A stretch of DNA of 64,000 bases from Dermatemys mawii. Taxonomy: Eukaryota; Chordata; Testudines; Dermatemydidae. This document shows, piece by piece, positions 25,901 to 36,759 of the stretch. A program made the position numbers and the translations under genes. The stretch covers positions 6,780,540-6,844,539 of the forward strand of contig ML677328.1 in assembly GCA_007922305.1 (NCBI GenBank). Direction: 5' to 3'. A model generated the notes under the pieces. It was not told where the DNA came from, made no database searches, and saw only the letters and a list, made by a program, of their open reading frames with translations. How positions within the stretch are numbered: the first letter of the stretch is position 1; each line of letters begins with the position of its first letter.

Positions 25901-26372
25901 ATGCCTCCACGCGCCAGGTGATTCCCCAGTATGGAGCAATGGCGAGGTGCTGGACCTCATCAGTGTTTGAGGGGAGGAAGCTGTGCAGTCCCAGCTGCAT
26001 GCCAGCCATAAGAATTATGATATCTATGGGCAGATAACAAGGGCCATGATGGACAGGGGCCATGACCAGGACGCAGTGCAGTGTTGGGTTAAAGTAAAGG
26101 AGCTGCGGAATGCCTACTGCAAAGCCCGCAAGGCCAACGGCTGCTCTGGTGCCGGCCCCGTGACCTGCAAATTCTACAAAGAGCTGGACACGATACTTGG
26201 GGGCGATCCCACCTCCACTTCAACCACCACCATGGACACTTCCGAGCCCAGTTCAACAAGGCAGGAGGATGAGGAAAACAGGAGCGAGGGTGCTGAGGAG
26301 GAGAAAGATACCTTGGCATCCCTAGATGCATGCAGACAGGAGCTGTTCTCAAGCCGGGAGGAAAGTAGCTAG
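25901..26372 (+). pseudogene. Harbinger SANT/Myb-like DNA-binding protein, first exon, broken
   Basis: In PIF/Harbinger elements this accessory protein binds the transposon ends and helps import the transposase into the nucleus. The likely start is ATG at 25901. A one-base insertion shifts the frame before the first tryptophan of the Myb/SANT-like domain (TGG at 25932). A TGA at 25968 replaces what is normally a tryptophan codon. From 25971 the frame is open to 26372. It carries the trihelix-type segment with KVKELRNAYCKAR and FYKELDTILGGDP, then an acidic Ser/Thr/Glu-rich tail. The open part alone is 130 codons from an internal Met at 25983. A second exon appears to follow after about 700 bp. 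Identity to the Myb/SANT family of Harbinger is clear; exact exon limits are inferred. Confidence 0.8.
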
Positions 26373-27083
26373 TGGCAGTGGCCGTTGCTTGGGGAAGGAC
26401 AAACACCAGGGGCATGCCCAGTGAGCAGCTTTTATTTTTGGAAGAAAGTTATTCAGTGTGGGCTCTTGGGGCTAAGAGGGCTAGGGCTGCATGCATGCCT
26501 AGATGCGGAATAGGGCATTGATGCACTCTCTCACATTGTGGTAATCGGCCTCAGTGATCTTTTCAGAGGTCTTATGCAGAAGCTGTGCAATGCACTTGTG
26601 CAGGTTTCTTGGGAGCGCTACTGTGCTTCTTATCCCAGTCAGGCTAACATGTCCACCGCACTGTGCAGTGATGGGCAGGGGAACCATTGCTGCACACAGG
26701 CAAGCTGCATATGGGCCAAGGCAGAAGCTGGATTGTTGTAGAAGACCCTCTTTTGCTTCCCAGATCACCCTCAGCAGCAAGGTATCTTCCAGGATGAACT
26801 GCTATGGAAAATGTAGAGACAGTGTTTAGCATAGGGGCCCCCTGCAGCTCTTGGCTCTCCAAAGGCACAGAAACCCAGAGAACAGTACCGCAGTGAAACA
26901 ATCAGTCCTCCTCGACCCTGTGCTTACCATTTTGGGGGATCCTGTGGGTTATGTGCACTCGCTTTGGGAGGGGCAAATTCTGCTATTGTGTAGACTATGC
27001 TTGTCTTTAACTATGGGTGAATCATTGCTCTGTCTGGTGTGAACAATACTGCTTCTGTTAAGTGTTGCATTTTGCCTTTACAG

Positions 27084-27620
27084 ATGCAACCTTGAGATGT
27101 CAGCCATCTGTGTTACCACTGGCCAAAAGACACCAAAGAATTAGGAAGAGGCCACGTAAAAGCAAAAGACATGCTGCATGAAGTAATGCAGCAGTCCCTT
27201 AATGAGAATCTAAAAGCGCAGGAGCGGAGGGAGAGTGAAAGGAGGGTCTGCCAGCAGAATGCAGAGCACTGGTAGAAAAGTGCATAGCTCCGGCAGCAAA
27301 GCACGGATCAGCTGATAAGCATCATGGAGATCCATGCGCTCACAGCCACCCAGGTGGAGCACTACATGCCCCCCCAGCCCTTGTCCCAAAAACTCTTTCC
27401 CTTGTGCCCCCATGTCACCTCTAACCCACTTTCCCCAACATCCGGGTTCTTATCACCACCAACTGCCTCCAGCACCTGTAGCTTCACCACCCAGCCCTGC
27501 AAACTACGACCCTTGCCCACTGCACTCTACCCCCCTCATCATGCATTATAGCCACTCTGAAGTGCAGCACTCATTGCACAGCGCTCCAGATAGGAAAGAT
27601 GAGTATGAGACCAGGACATA
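27084..27620 (+). pseudogene. Harbinger SANT/Myb-like protein, probable C-terminal exon, broken
   Basis: A TTTGCCTTTACAG acceptor ends at 27083. The following sequence reads, in shifting frames, a coiled-coil-like Gln/Glu/Arg-rich segment (EVMQQSLNENLKAQERRESE) and then a proline-rich stretch. This is the usual C-terminus of this protein in reptile Harbinger elements. Several stops and frame changes are present, for example after EHW and before STDQLISIMEIH. AATAAA at 27697-27702 and a second AATAAA-like site about 20 bp later would serve as its poly(A) signals. It is a decayed exon, not a working gene. Confidence 0.6.
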
Positions 27621-27893
27621 GGCAAATCTGTGACTGAACCATTCCCCACTCCACCCTCTTGCCCTTTTTGTTTCCCAAGCCGTTGTGTTTCTTTTCAATA
27701 AATGAATTTTCTTTTAAATAAATGGCTTTTTGGCTTTGAAAACGTTCTTTATTATTGAATTAAGTAAAAGATCTTAGCCCTGGAAAGCAATAGGCACTGC
27801 AAGCCAGCGCAGCAAGCACAGATTCCTACTAACATTGGAACCAATGCACTTCACTCCCATGCAGGGCACAGACATTACTGGTGGTTTTCAGCC

Positions 27894-29212
27894 TCAAAAT
27901 TTCTCTCTCAAGGCATCCCTAATCCATGCAGCCCAAAGCTGGGCCCCTCTAATAGCCCTGTTCTCTGGCTGTTCAAATTCAGCCTCTAGGTGTTGAACCT
28001 CTGTGGTCCATGCCTGAGCAAAGCTTTCACCCTTTCCTTCACAAATGTTATGGAGGGTATAGCATGTGGATATAACCACAGAGATGCTGTCATCAGCCAG
28101 GTCCAGCTTCCCATAGAGAGAGCACCAGCGGTTCTTTAAACGGTCAAAAGCACACTCCACAGTCATACTGCACCGACTCAGCCTGTTGTTGAACCACTCC
28201 TTGCTGCTGTCGAGGCTCCCTATGTAGGGTTTCATGAGCAGAGTCTCCAAGGATCACAATGGGCATTTCGACTTCCCCTATGGTGACCTTCTGGTCTGGG
28301 AAGAGAGTTCCAGCTTGCAGCTTCCTGAACAGGACAGTGTTCCTAAAGATGCATGCATCATGCACCTTTCCGGGCCAGCCTGCGTTAATGTCAATGAAAT
28401 GCCCACAGTGATCCACAAGCACCTGGAGAACCATAGAGAAATATCCCTTCCAATTAACGTACTCAGAAGCTAGATGGGCTGGAGCTAGAATTGGAATATG
28501 CGTCTCATCTATTGCCCCTCTGCAGTTAGGGAAACCCACTTGTGCAAAGCCAGCCACGTGCACGTTACCCAGAGTCACAGTTCTTCTGAGCAGGATGTGA
28601 TTAATGGCCCTGCAAAGTTGCATCAACATGATTCCAACAGTCGACTTTCCCACTCCAAACTGGTTAGCAACCGATCGGTAGCCGTCTGGAGTTGCCAGCT
28701 TCCAGATTGCAATAGCCACCCGCTTCTCCACTGGCAGGGCAGCTCTCAATCTTGTATCCTTGCGCCGCAGGGCGGGGTCGAGCATATCACACAGTCCCAT
28801 GAAAATGGCTTTTCTCATCTGAAAGTTCTGCAGCCACTGCTCGTCATCCCAGATTTGCATGATGATGTAATCCCACCACTCAGTGCTTGTTTCCTGAGCC
28901 TCAAAGCAGCATTTCATGTCTCCGAAAGCCACAAGCAATCTCGATAAAGAGTCCTGTGGCACCTTAAAGACTAACAAAAATATTGAAGCATAAGCTTTCA
29001 TGGGCTAGTACCCACTTCATTGGATGCATCTCAAGCAATCTCGTGTCATATGAGTTACACGAGGCGATATCATCGTCAGACTCCTCACTGTCAGTTTGTA
29101 GCTTGAGGAGTAACTCGACTGCCAAACGTGATGGGCTGGTGAGACCCATCAGCATATTCCTCAGCACTTCAGGATCCAGTCCTGCAGGGAGAAAGGGAAG
29201 ACAGTGCATGCT
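27894..29212 (-). pseudogene. HARBI1-like DDE transposase (DDE_Tnp_4), broken
   Basis: This is the Harbinger transposase, an RNase H-fold nuclease that cuts and rejoins the element. Reading leftwards, an N-terminal acidic segment (29212-29044) is interrupted by an 88-bp insertion at 28944-29031. The main ORF from about 28943 to 28225 has a WDDEQWLQNF box, a helix-turn-helix around NQFGVGKSTVG, the first catalytic Asp in GAIDETHI and the second Asp in WPGKVHDACIF. The frame is lost just after ILGDSAH. The reading resumes one frame over, with LMKPY and the catalytic Glu in VECAFDRLKNRW, ending at 27894. All three catalytic residues survive. The start codon cannot be decided; an ATG near 29212 is one option. 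A minus-strand AATAAA lies at 27748-27753. Confidence 0.88.
28944..29031 (-). mobile_element. Short retroinsertion, hammerhead-like repeat copy B
   Basis: An 88-bp insert is flanked by a perfect 12-bp duplication CAAGCAATCTCG (28932-28943 and 29032-29043). It lies inside the Harbinger transposase gene and is on the minus strand relative to copy A. It contains the hairpin GTGGGT-ACTA-GCCCAT followed by GAAA and GCTTATGC. The upstream core reads CCAATGA instead of CTGATGA. The long TSD indicates target-primed reverse transcription rather than cut-and-paste transposition. The family name is not certain. Confidence 0.8.
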
Positions 29213-29539
29213 GCACAAAAGCCATTGAAAGATGGTGCCAAATGTGGACGGAAGCACAGGGATTGCTGGGATCTGAAGTGATGCATCACAGGACAGTGGC
29301 ACAGGACCCAGAATGCCCCCTTCCCACAAGCCACAGCACCAGAATGGGAAGAGGTGCTCTGTGGGATAGCTGCCCATAATGCACTGCCCCCAATGCTGCT
29401 GCAAGTGCTGCAAATATGGCCATGCCAGTGCACTTGCAGCTGTCAGCGTGGACACGCTGCAGTGCTTTCCGAAGCGTGGTTTAACTCACAGTGCTCTACA
29501 TCTGCAAGCATAGCCATGCCCTAAAAATCATGGACTGAA

Positions 29540-29667
29540 CATTCATCTGATGAGGTGGGTCTTAGCCTACGAAAGCTTACGATCCCTAAGATCTGTTAAT
29601 CTATAAGGTGTTACAAGACTCTCTGTTGCTTTTGCAGATCCAGACTAACACGGCTACCTCTCTGATA
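29540..29667 (+). mobile_element. Short retroinsertion, hammerhead-like repeat copy A
   Basis: A 128-bp insert is flanked by a 10-bp duplication ATGGACTGAA (29530-29539 and 29668-29677), starting only about 20 bp beyond the right end of the Harbinger element. It begins near CATCTGATGA, has the hairpin GTGGGT-CTTA-GCCTAC and GAAA, and ends with CAGACTAACACGGCTAC plus CTCTGATA. It shares the GGTG(C/T)(C/T)ACA and AGACTAACACGGCTAC motifs with copy C. Confidence 0.8.
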
Positions 29668-30149
29668 ATGGACTGAATAGACACTCTGGATTTATGGTTT
29701 ATTTCAACAATTTGTAATCCCTTCTTTTTGTCCTAACTCTGCTGAGGTGTTAATGGAGCCGCTTTAACTTAAATGGTCCCTTACACTGTGTGCTAACTAC
29801 TTATGCTAAACAATCTTGCATTTAGCTGTGATGCTGGGAGTACCTTCAGGTCTGGTAAAGGAGTGCTCACTGTGGCTCAAAAACTCGTCTCTCTCACCAA
29901 CAGAAGTTGGTTCAACTAAAGATATTACCTCATTTACCTTCTCTCTCTCTTTTCATTTTGCTGCCAGTTCTGCGAAAAAATTGGAAATAGACATTTGGTT
30001 CAACCCAAACTGAAACCACTTTTTTCAACATTTTTGGCCAATCAAAAAAGTTGGAAAAAAAAAAAAGAGTCTTTTTGAGACAAAACATTAAACTTTTTGT
30101 TTTGTGCATTTTAACAAAAGTAAAGGAAACAAAAGGCTAGACTCACAAA

Positions 30150-30705
30150 ATTGAGGTGGTAGTGGTCCCCTTGTAGCGTTTAGCCCCGTGAGTTAGGCAC
30201 TCACCTGGGACGTGAAAGATCCCTGTTCTGGAGAAGAGATATGAACCCGTTCCTAGTCCCCCAGGCTGTATAATATAGCCTGACTCCCAGGCTGTATAAT
30301 ATCCTGGAGATGAGCTCCCTCAACCTCTCCTGTTGAAGTTGTTCCACTTTGTATAAATAATCAAGTATTCCCTGCATATGGGCCTGGAAACTGTGTTCAA
30401 CCCACTCTCCAATAAATGAACTAACCACCAAGCTAAAGCACCTTTCTTTGGTCTAGTGAATAGTTGAGTATTATTTAATTATTCATACGAAGTGGACAGC
30501 TTGAACAGGAGTGGCCTGGCCCAAAATACTCTATCTGATGAGGGTCAGCAGACACACCTGGAAAGGGCAAACCTGGATTCAACGTCTCTGCTCCAGAGTG
30601 GCAATGCACACCTGGATTTCACACATTCTGGGTGAGTGTCCAAATTACTGGACCAGTGGGCAGAGGGTACTCTATCACCTTGGTTTACTGAATGGCATCC
30701 AAAAC
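30150..30705. repeat. Two arms of a long inverted, tRNA-like repeat
   Basis: The left arm (30172-30420) has GAGTTAGGCACTCACCTGGG, and the right arm (30540-30660) has CACCTGGATTTCACACATTC and GGGTGAGTGTCCAAATTACTGG, a diverged complement. A 24-bp phrase, CCCAGGCTGTATAATAT plus neighbours, is tandemly repeated at 30260-30302. The family is not named with confidence. Confidence 0.45.
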
Positions 30706-30709
30706 TATC

Positions 30710-32565
30710 CCAAAACATTTAAGTATTTTATTTGGGAAATGGCTAAAGGAACCATTCTCACATTAACAATTTTTTTTTAATTTTCTTGTTTTGACCAAAA
30801 CAAGTTGCTGAAATCAACACAAATTCATAAAACAATATGGTTGATCTGGATCTGCATTTTTTGGCCAAAAAAAGAAAAGTTTTGCCTGAAAAATGTCACC
30901 TAGCCTGAAGTTACAGCAGTATACAGTTGGTTACCAAGCTACACTGATATCACACACAAAAACTACATTTACAGCATATGAAAGCTGTGAAGTCAAGCAT
31001 TCAAAAATAAGAAATGTCAGAATGAAGGTTTATTATGTAACTGGCACAAAACCTGTGTGTAGACCAACCCTTTGCAGTGAAGCTTGACTTTGTGTATCAA
31101 GTTTCTCTTTGCTGTAAGAGGTTAGGATAGTAATGGTGGGGAGGGGAGGGAAGTCATGTGTGGTGCCAATACCACTGTGATGTATTTATACAGCATTTAG
31201 CAACTATGTGGCAGATGATTAGTGCTGCTAGCCACAGGGATTAAGCACCTCCATCCATGAAGGAGAGTAGTGCCCTGGTTAGTCTTGCTCCCTGCATCTG
31301 TGAAGAATGCTGATCAACATTTACCAATATTAATTAGGCCTCACAACGTCCCTGTGTGGGAAGTTTTATGCCTATTCTTATGGTAGATGTTACCAGGTGG
31401 CTCTGTTGTACCATGCTCCAAACAAGCCCAGTTAATACAAATCTGTGTCTAATAGGCATGATGAGACAAGTCATTCTAATTCAATTCATGATATCTTCAA
31501 AGTATTATACAAATAGTTACATTTCTTTGGTAAAGCCAAAGAGATTTGCAATCATGTAAAAAAATAGGGGAAGCAATTCTCCTAACTGGTGGTACGGTGA
31601 AAAGACTGGTCACAAAAAGAATTCAAGGCCAGTCAGGACAGAGCATCACAAATTCATAAAGATCCTCCCTCACCCCGTATGGGAAAAAAAGACAGACAGA
31701 CACTCAGCTGAAGAACCAAAGCTTGGTGGTACAGGGAGTAGTCCTCAAATTTTGTTAGCTACCCAGATCTAAACAACAATAATGGGATCATGGACACTGA
31801 ATGTGTGATAGAAACCATGAAGTGTGCAGGGATTGCAGAGAGTGGCTTAAATGTAATAGTTTTTAGACTAAATGTAAGTAAAAATGCTCAGGGATGGAGG
31901 ATCCAGAACTTTGAGCAAGCTAATTGGGCTCAGATTGGATTACTGCAATGCATGCTTACTAGGGATACACCAAAAAAAGCTTGACAACTTCAGATGGTAT
32001 AGAATGTGGCTTATTTTTGTTGATCAGGAACAGGTTTCAGATAAAATAAACAAACTGTAGTATATGGGTTTGAATCAGTTACTTAAACCGCACCAAGTTG
32101 CCCTTGAGGCAAAACAAAGCTGGAGGAGTGTCCTTCCAAATAAGTTGCTGTGATTCTGGCCAACATCAGCACGGCCTTTCAACTTGAGAAATGCAAATAT
32201 ACAGTAAACAATACCAGATTGTCTCTTCCCTGTAATCTTCTGCTGAATAAACTTTTTAAAGATCAAGTTGCCAGCAAAACCAGCAAGAACTTTCAGCACA
32301 CACTGTTCATGGTATCAGGAGGAGGAGGAGCAACGCCTGACAGCAATCCAGTGAAACCCTTCCGAATGCCAAATTATGCTGTGGGGGAACAGAGGAGAAG
32401 ATTCTGGCCATTTCTTACTTTATCATTGTTACAATAAACCGCAATAAATAATAATAATTAGTATTTAAAACTACTTGGAATCCTAGTAGTGCCTTTATAA
32501 CATCGATTTCAGATTTTTGGATTAAACACTAAGCTGCATACCACCACTTCCCCCTCTGGTAAGGA
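30710..32565. other. No gene recognised
   Basis: No coding motif. AT-rich with A/T runs near 30050 and 30769, and a TAATAA run at 32445-32460. Confidence 0.55.
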
Positions 32566-32569
32566 ATTG

Positions 32570-32680
32570 TTATTGCATCCAAGTTACAAAGGGTTAAACT
32601 GAGGCACGGTGAAGCTGAAATGACTTATCTAAGCCAAGGTCACTGCACAAGCCTAATGGCAAGTTTAAACTGGGAGCCAC
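32570..32680 (-). repeat. MIR SINE fragment
   Basis: The complement of GGGTTAAACTGAGGCACGG and CTTATCTAAGCCAAGGTCAC matches the MIR core in minus orientation. It is old and diverged. Confidence 0.6.
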
Positions 32681-32681
32681 C

Positions 32682-32760
32682 GGATCCTCAGCTGGTATAA
32701 ATTAGTATAGCTCCACTGACTCAAAGGATTAATGCCGGTTAACACCAGCTGAGGATCTAG
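32682..32760. repeat. Palindromic repeat
   Basis: GGATCCTCAGCTGGTATAAA and its complement-like ACACCAGCTGAGGATC bracket a centre CTCCACTGACTCAAAGGA. The arms pair almost fully over about 20 bp. Confidence 0.65.
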
Positions 32761-32769
32761 CCGTGAAAC

Positions 32770-35450
32770 ACAGGAATCTTCACTCCCCCAACCTCTAAGT
32801 GCTCAACCCTCTGGAACACATTTTTGCAGATGAAGATCACTTCTTTCTCCATACATTTCATTCTAGCTGAATTGCAGCAGAATGCAAGTGGAAATTAAGT
32901 GGGCAGAAATCTCCTGATAGTTCGTTTACTTGGGGCTATTGCGGGTGAAAAACGTTAGGCTAAATCTGAGCTAGTGTTCAGTGGCAGAGTCTAGATCAAT
33001 CTGGCCATCCAATTTAAATAAGTAAAAACAGCTGTTCTATGTTTCTGTACACGCATATAATTCAGACACTATGCACAACTTGGTCATATCAAAGTGTATT
33101 TGATTTATAAGCATTTTCTTAAACTTCTCTTACACCAATGCCATAAAAAGCTACCAAAAGCACTTCATGGTGACATATAAAAACTTTGGGATTGTATTTA
33201 TTCATTTTTGCTTCTTTTAAATACCTGTTCCTGCCTCTGTCTAATAAGATTGCAGTCATTTAGTGCATCACTGTATAATTAGATACTGGAGGGATTTGCA
33301 TAATTTGTAGACAACACATGACAGAAGATTCTTGGCTTCTTCCACACTTTTTATAAGATATGGTTTGGATGAGTTCTCTGATGCTGTTGACTTTTTTATT
33401 GTATTATCTGACCTCATTTTTAATATTTCCTACAGTTCACCTTTAGATGAAAAGGTAAGATAAGATACCAACAGAATTCATGTTTATGTGTGATCTTTAT
33501 CTGAGGAAATGATGTGTCTGCTATTCTTAAAAATGTGTTCATGTGAGTATGTGTAAAGAAACTTATGATTGCATAGTTTGAACTACTGGGAGTGGTCTGC
33601 ACGTTCACACAGTGATATACACAACTCTTCTCAACTCTGACTAGCATTCAGAAAAATTCCTGTTTACTGAAGGAAGGATTACCTTGACCAGACATTACTG
33701 CAATAGAAGTGAGTGATATCTAAGAACTGAATATGACAAAGAAACTGACTTCTCTCTCCTCTTTTCAATTTTCCTTTTCCAGTCTTATTCTGTCTCCTTT
33801 AAATACATTGCTGCTACTAGTTAGAAGGAACTATAATCTCCTGCCCTATACGGCACTTGTACAACAAAGATTTAAAATGTACCATTTTTTCAGTTTTGGG
33901 ATTATTAAACACAGAACTGAGGGACTAATCATGCTAGCTAGAGTCAGGTATATTAACTAGTTATGTGCAATAATTCCTGTATATATTAGCTTGTAAGTGT
34001 ATCTCAAACATACCTGCAATATACTTGCTATTCTGCCTTTAGGCTTTTTTTGACTGCTTGTTGCATTGAACTGACTGGAGGTTTTGTGATCTGGATAAAC
34101 AAAAAGCGCACTACAAACTAAACTAAATTCATGAACTACAGTAGGTGTTCAGAGGCAAAAAGTCAGTGCAGTAAACTGCTGAGTGAGATAGCATCAGTAA
34201 ATGATGAGGAACAGGGGCTATTTGTTTTGATCTCCCATTTTGATTGTCAGGATACTTGTCTAATATGAGCTAGAGAGATACTTAGAAGAGGCAAACACAT
34301 TCAAACAGTGAAAGAACAGGTTTGCATGAGAGCGCTGCTCCCATTACAGAATAAGTTGCTTCAAAGCCTTTTATTAAGTTAAAACAATAATCTATTATAA
34401 ATAACAACTGACCATCTACGTGACCAGTGGTTCTGGAACAGTTTGTATAGTGGGGGTGCTGAAAGCCATTGAACAAAACTGTAAACCCTGTACATGATGG
34501 AAATCGTTCAAGCCAGGACATACTGCTGCACTCCCAGCACCTTAGTTCCAACACTATTCATGTAGCCAGCCCAAAGGCAGGGTAACGTCAGAGGAATTAG
34601 ATGGCTATTAAACAGTACTGAGCAGTGCCTTTGGGCTTCTCACTGGTCATTTTCTACGCTATCTCCTCTCTTTTCATTCATCCAACCATACTCAGACTTT
34701 CATACCCCTTTCAGCATTATTATGCAGAAAGACAAATAGTTACAATAGTGTATTTTAGCTGGGTTTGTCTTCCTTTGCAATTCAGCCATTGTTATTTTCA
34801 GTGTTCAAATATGGTTTTCAAAATTTTGAAATCATATTGTAAATCTTTTCCCCTTTTACTATTCTCCTTCTATCTGGCTCCTGCCTTCATCCACAAATAC
34901 ACCTGTGCACAGAAAACACCTGAGCACATGTCCTCCGTTCATAGCCACTTTCATTTAATAGCAATACCATTACTGTGCAATCTAACACAAAAATCTTTGC
35001 ATGATATCTTTAGCCAGAAATATGCTGCTATTGCTTTCTGTGCTCTGTGCTTTTACATTTCAGACAATTCCGCTTGTGTTCACAGACGGCAGCCATTTTG
35101 TACTGACTTGATGAAACTTTTGCAAAAGAACTCACTGAGTTCTCTTCTGGAGATTTTACTTTTGTTCATTCTTCTTGTTTTTCTTAATCTAAAGTAAAAT
35201 ACTGAAAATATGCAGTTGCTCTTTGCGCAGAGAAAGACATAACACTTAAAGATATGTTTTCACCTCAAATATGCTATGTGGGGATGAAGGAGTTTTTCAA
35301 ACTATACACAGAGTAGAAAACACAAAATAAGTGGTTCTGTATAATTAGTTTAGTTTCATATTTCCAGGGGAATAATGACTAGTTTAAGGTTCATGCTATT
35401 CAGCTTAATATATGACTACTATCTGATACATCAATAGAGTCATATCTTGT
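32770..35450. other. No gene recognised
   Basis: AT-rich. A 190-codon + ORF at 34625-35197 is rich in Phe, Leu and Ser and has no recognisable domain or gene context. I regard it as a chance open frame. Confidence 0.5.
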
Positions 35451-35665
35451 CATTTAGTTTCTCAATCTTGAAGCCAGTTAGGGTTTTTGCCCCTTTTCTC
35501 CCCTTGGAAGGCTGTTGCAGAACTTGACTCCTCTGATGGTTAAAAACCTGTGTCTAATTTCAGATCTAAGCTTGTTGATGGCCAGCTTATATCCATTTGT
35601 CCTTGTGTCCATATTGGCACTTAAACTCCTCTCCCCACCTGGTATTTATCCCTCTGATGCATTTA

Positions 35666-35787
35666 GGGTGACCAGATGTCCCAATTTTATAGGGACAGTC
35701 CTGATTTTTGGGTCTTTTTCTTATATAGGCTCCTATTACCCCCCACCCCAATCCCGATTTTTCACATTTGCTGTGTGGCCCCGTCAC
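35666..35787. mobile_element. Small DNA MITE nested in CR1
   Basis: The insert starts GGGTGACCAGATGTCCC and ends with a partly complementary GTGTGGCCCCGTCAC. It interrupts otherwise continuous CR1 3' sequence. The ends resemble a widespread reptile hAT-type MITE that I recognise by eye. The target duplication is not clear. Confidence 0.6.
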
Positions 35788-35879
35788 ATCGACAACTCAT
35801 AGCCATCCTGAGATCAACCAATACATTCCTGTCTTTCTCCTCCTCTGTTGCTTTGAACCAATACATCTCCTGTTTATAG

Positions 35880-36700
35880 CAAAGTCTTGTTGTTAGTCCC
35901 TTCATGCTTTACCTTGCATTTTGTACTATTAAATTTTATCACATTTCTATTACTCCAGTTTTCAAGGTCATCCAGATCTTCTTGTATGATATTCCAGTCT
36001 GTCTCTATATTGGCAATACTTCCCAACTTTGTGTCAGCCATAAATTTTATTAGGACACTTTCACTTCTTGAGCCAAGGTCATTAATAAAAATGTTAAATA
36101 TGACTGGTACTAAGATTGATCCCTGAGGAACTCTACTAGTAACCTCCTTCTAGCCTGACAGTTCACCTTCCAGTATGATCTGTTGTAGTCTCCCCTTTAA
36201 CCAGTTCCTTATCCACCTTTCAATTCTTGTACTGATTTCCATATTCTCCACTTTAAATTTCCCATGTGGAACTGTATCAAATGTCTTACTGAAATCAAGG
36301 TGGATTAGATCTACTACATGTCCTTGGTCTAACAAATCAGTTATATTTTCAAAGGAGGCTATCAGACTGGTCTGGCACAATCTATCTTTTGTAAAAGATA
36401 CTTTATATCATCCCTATTACTGTTTACCTCTACAGCCTTATTTACTCTCTCTCTCAAAATTTGTTTTAAGATCTTGCATACAATTAAGGTTAAACTAACA
36501 GGCCTGTAGTTTCCCAGATCACTTCCAATCCCCCCCACCTTTTTAAAAAAATATAGGAACTATAATAGCAATTCTCCAGTCAGATGGTATGACCCCACCC
36601 CAAAGTTTACAGATTAGTTAAAAATCCTTGCTATTGGTCTTGCAATTTTGTGTGCCAGTTCTTTTAATATTTTTGGATGGAAATTATCTGGGCCTCCTGA
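35880..36700 (-). pseudogene. CR1/L3-like reverse transcriptase domain, decayed
   Basis: The order of motifs on the minus strand is: GGPDNFHPKILKELAHKIA (about 36690-36635), LIHLDFSKTFDTVPHGKF (about 36320-36265, the first catalytic Asp block), VTSRVPQGSILVPVIFNIFI (about 36150-36090), and KFMADTKLGSIANIETDWN (about 36050-35990). The last corresponds to the catalytic FADD box; here the first Asp is lost (FMAD). The longest open stretch is 36150-36380. Small indels shift the frame several times between 36380 and 36640. It encodes no working enzyme. Confidence 0.85.
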
Positions 36701-36759
36701 TTTAATCCCATTAAGATGTTTGAGTTTGATTTCCACCTCAGATGTGGTATTATCCTAGC

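Larger units (their letters stand above)
25554..29521. mobile_element. PIF/Harbinger DNA transposon, complete length, inactivated
   Basis: A 3,968-bp element is bounded by imperfect terminal inverted repeats. The left end reads GGACATGGCTACACTTGC and the right end, on the minus strand, reads GGGCATGGCTATGCTTGC, matching at 15 of 18 positions. It is flanked by TAA on both sides (25551-25553 and 29522-29524), the 3-bp TWA duplication typical of Harbinger. Inside are the two expected genes in convergent order: a SANT/Myb-like protein on + and a DDE transposase on -. Poly(A) signals for each strand lie between 27697 and 27753. Both genes carry inactivating changes, and an 88-bp retroinsertion sits in the transposase. 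It is therefore a dead copy of a once autonomous element. Confidence 0.9.
35455..36755 (-). mobile_element. CR1/L3-like LINE with degenerate reverse transcriptase
   Basis: The minus strand runs from GGPDNFHPKILKEL (about 36690) through RT motifs to a CR1-type 3' region at 35455-35665. A DNA MITE is nested at 35666-35787. The 3' end lacks a recognisable octamer tail. Divergence is high, so this is an old insertion. Confidence 0.85.

Noticed and set aside
28498..28947. 149-codon + ORF
   Set aside because: It is the antisense shadow of the Harbinger transposase.
34625..35197. 190-codon + ORF, the longest not assigned to a transposon
   Set aside because: Phe/Leu/Ser-rich composition from T-rich DNA, no recognisable domain, no splice or promoter context.
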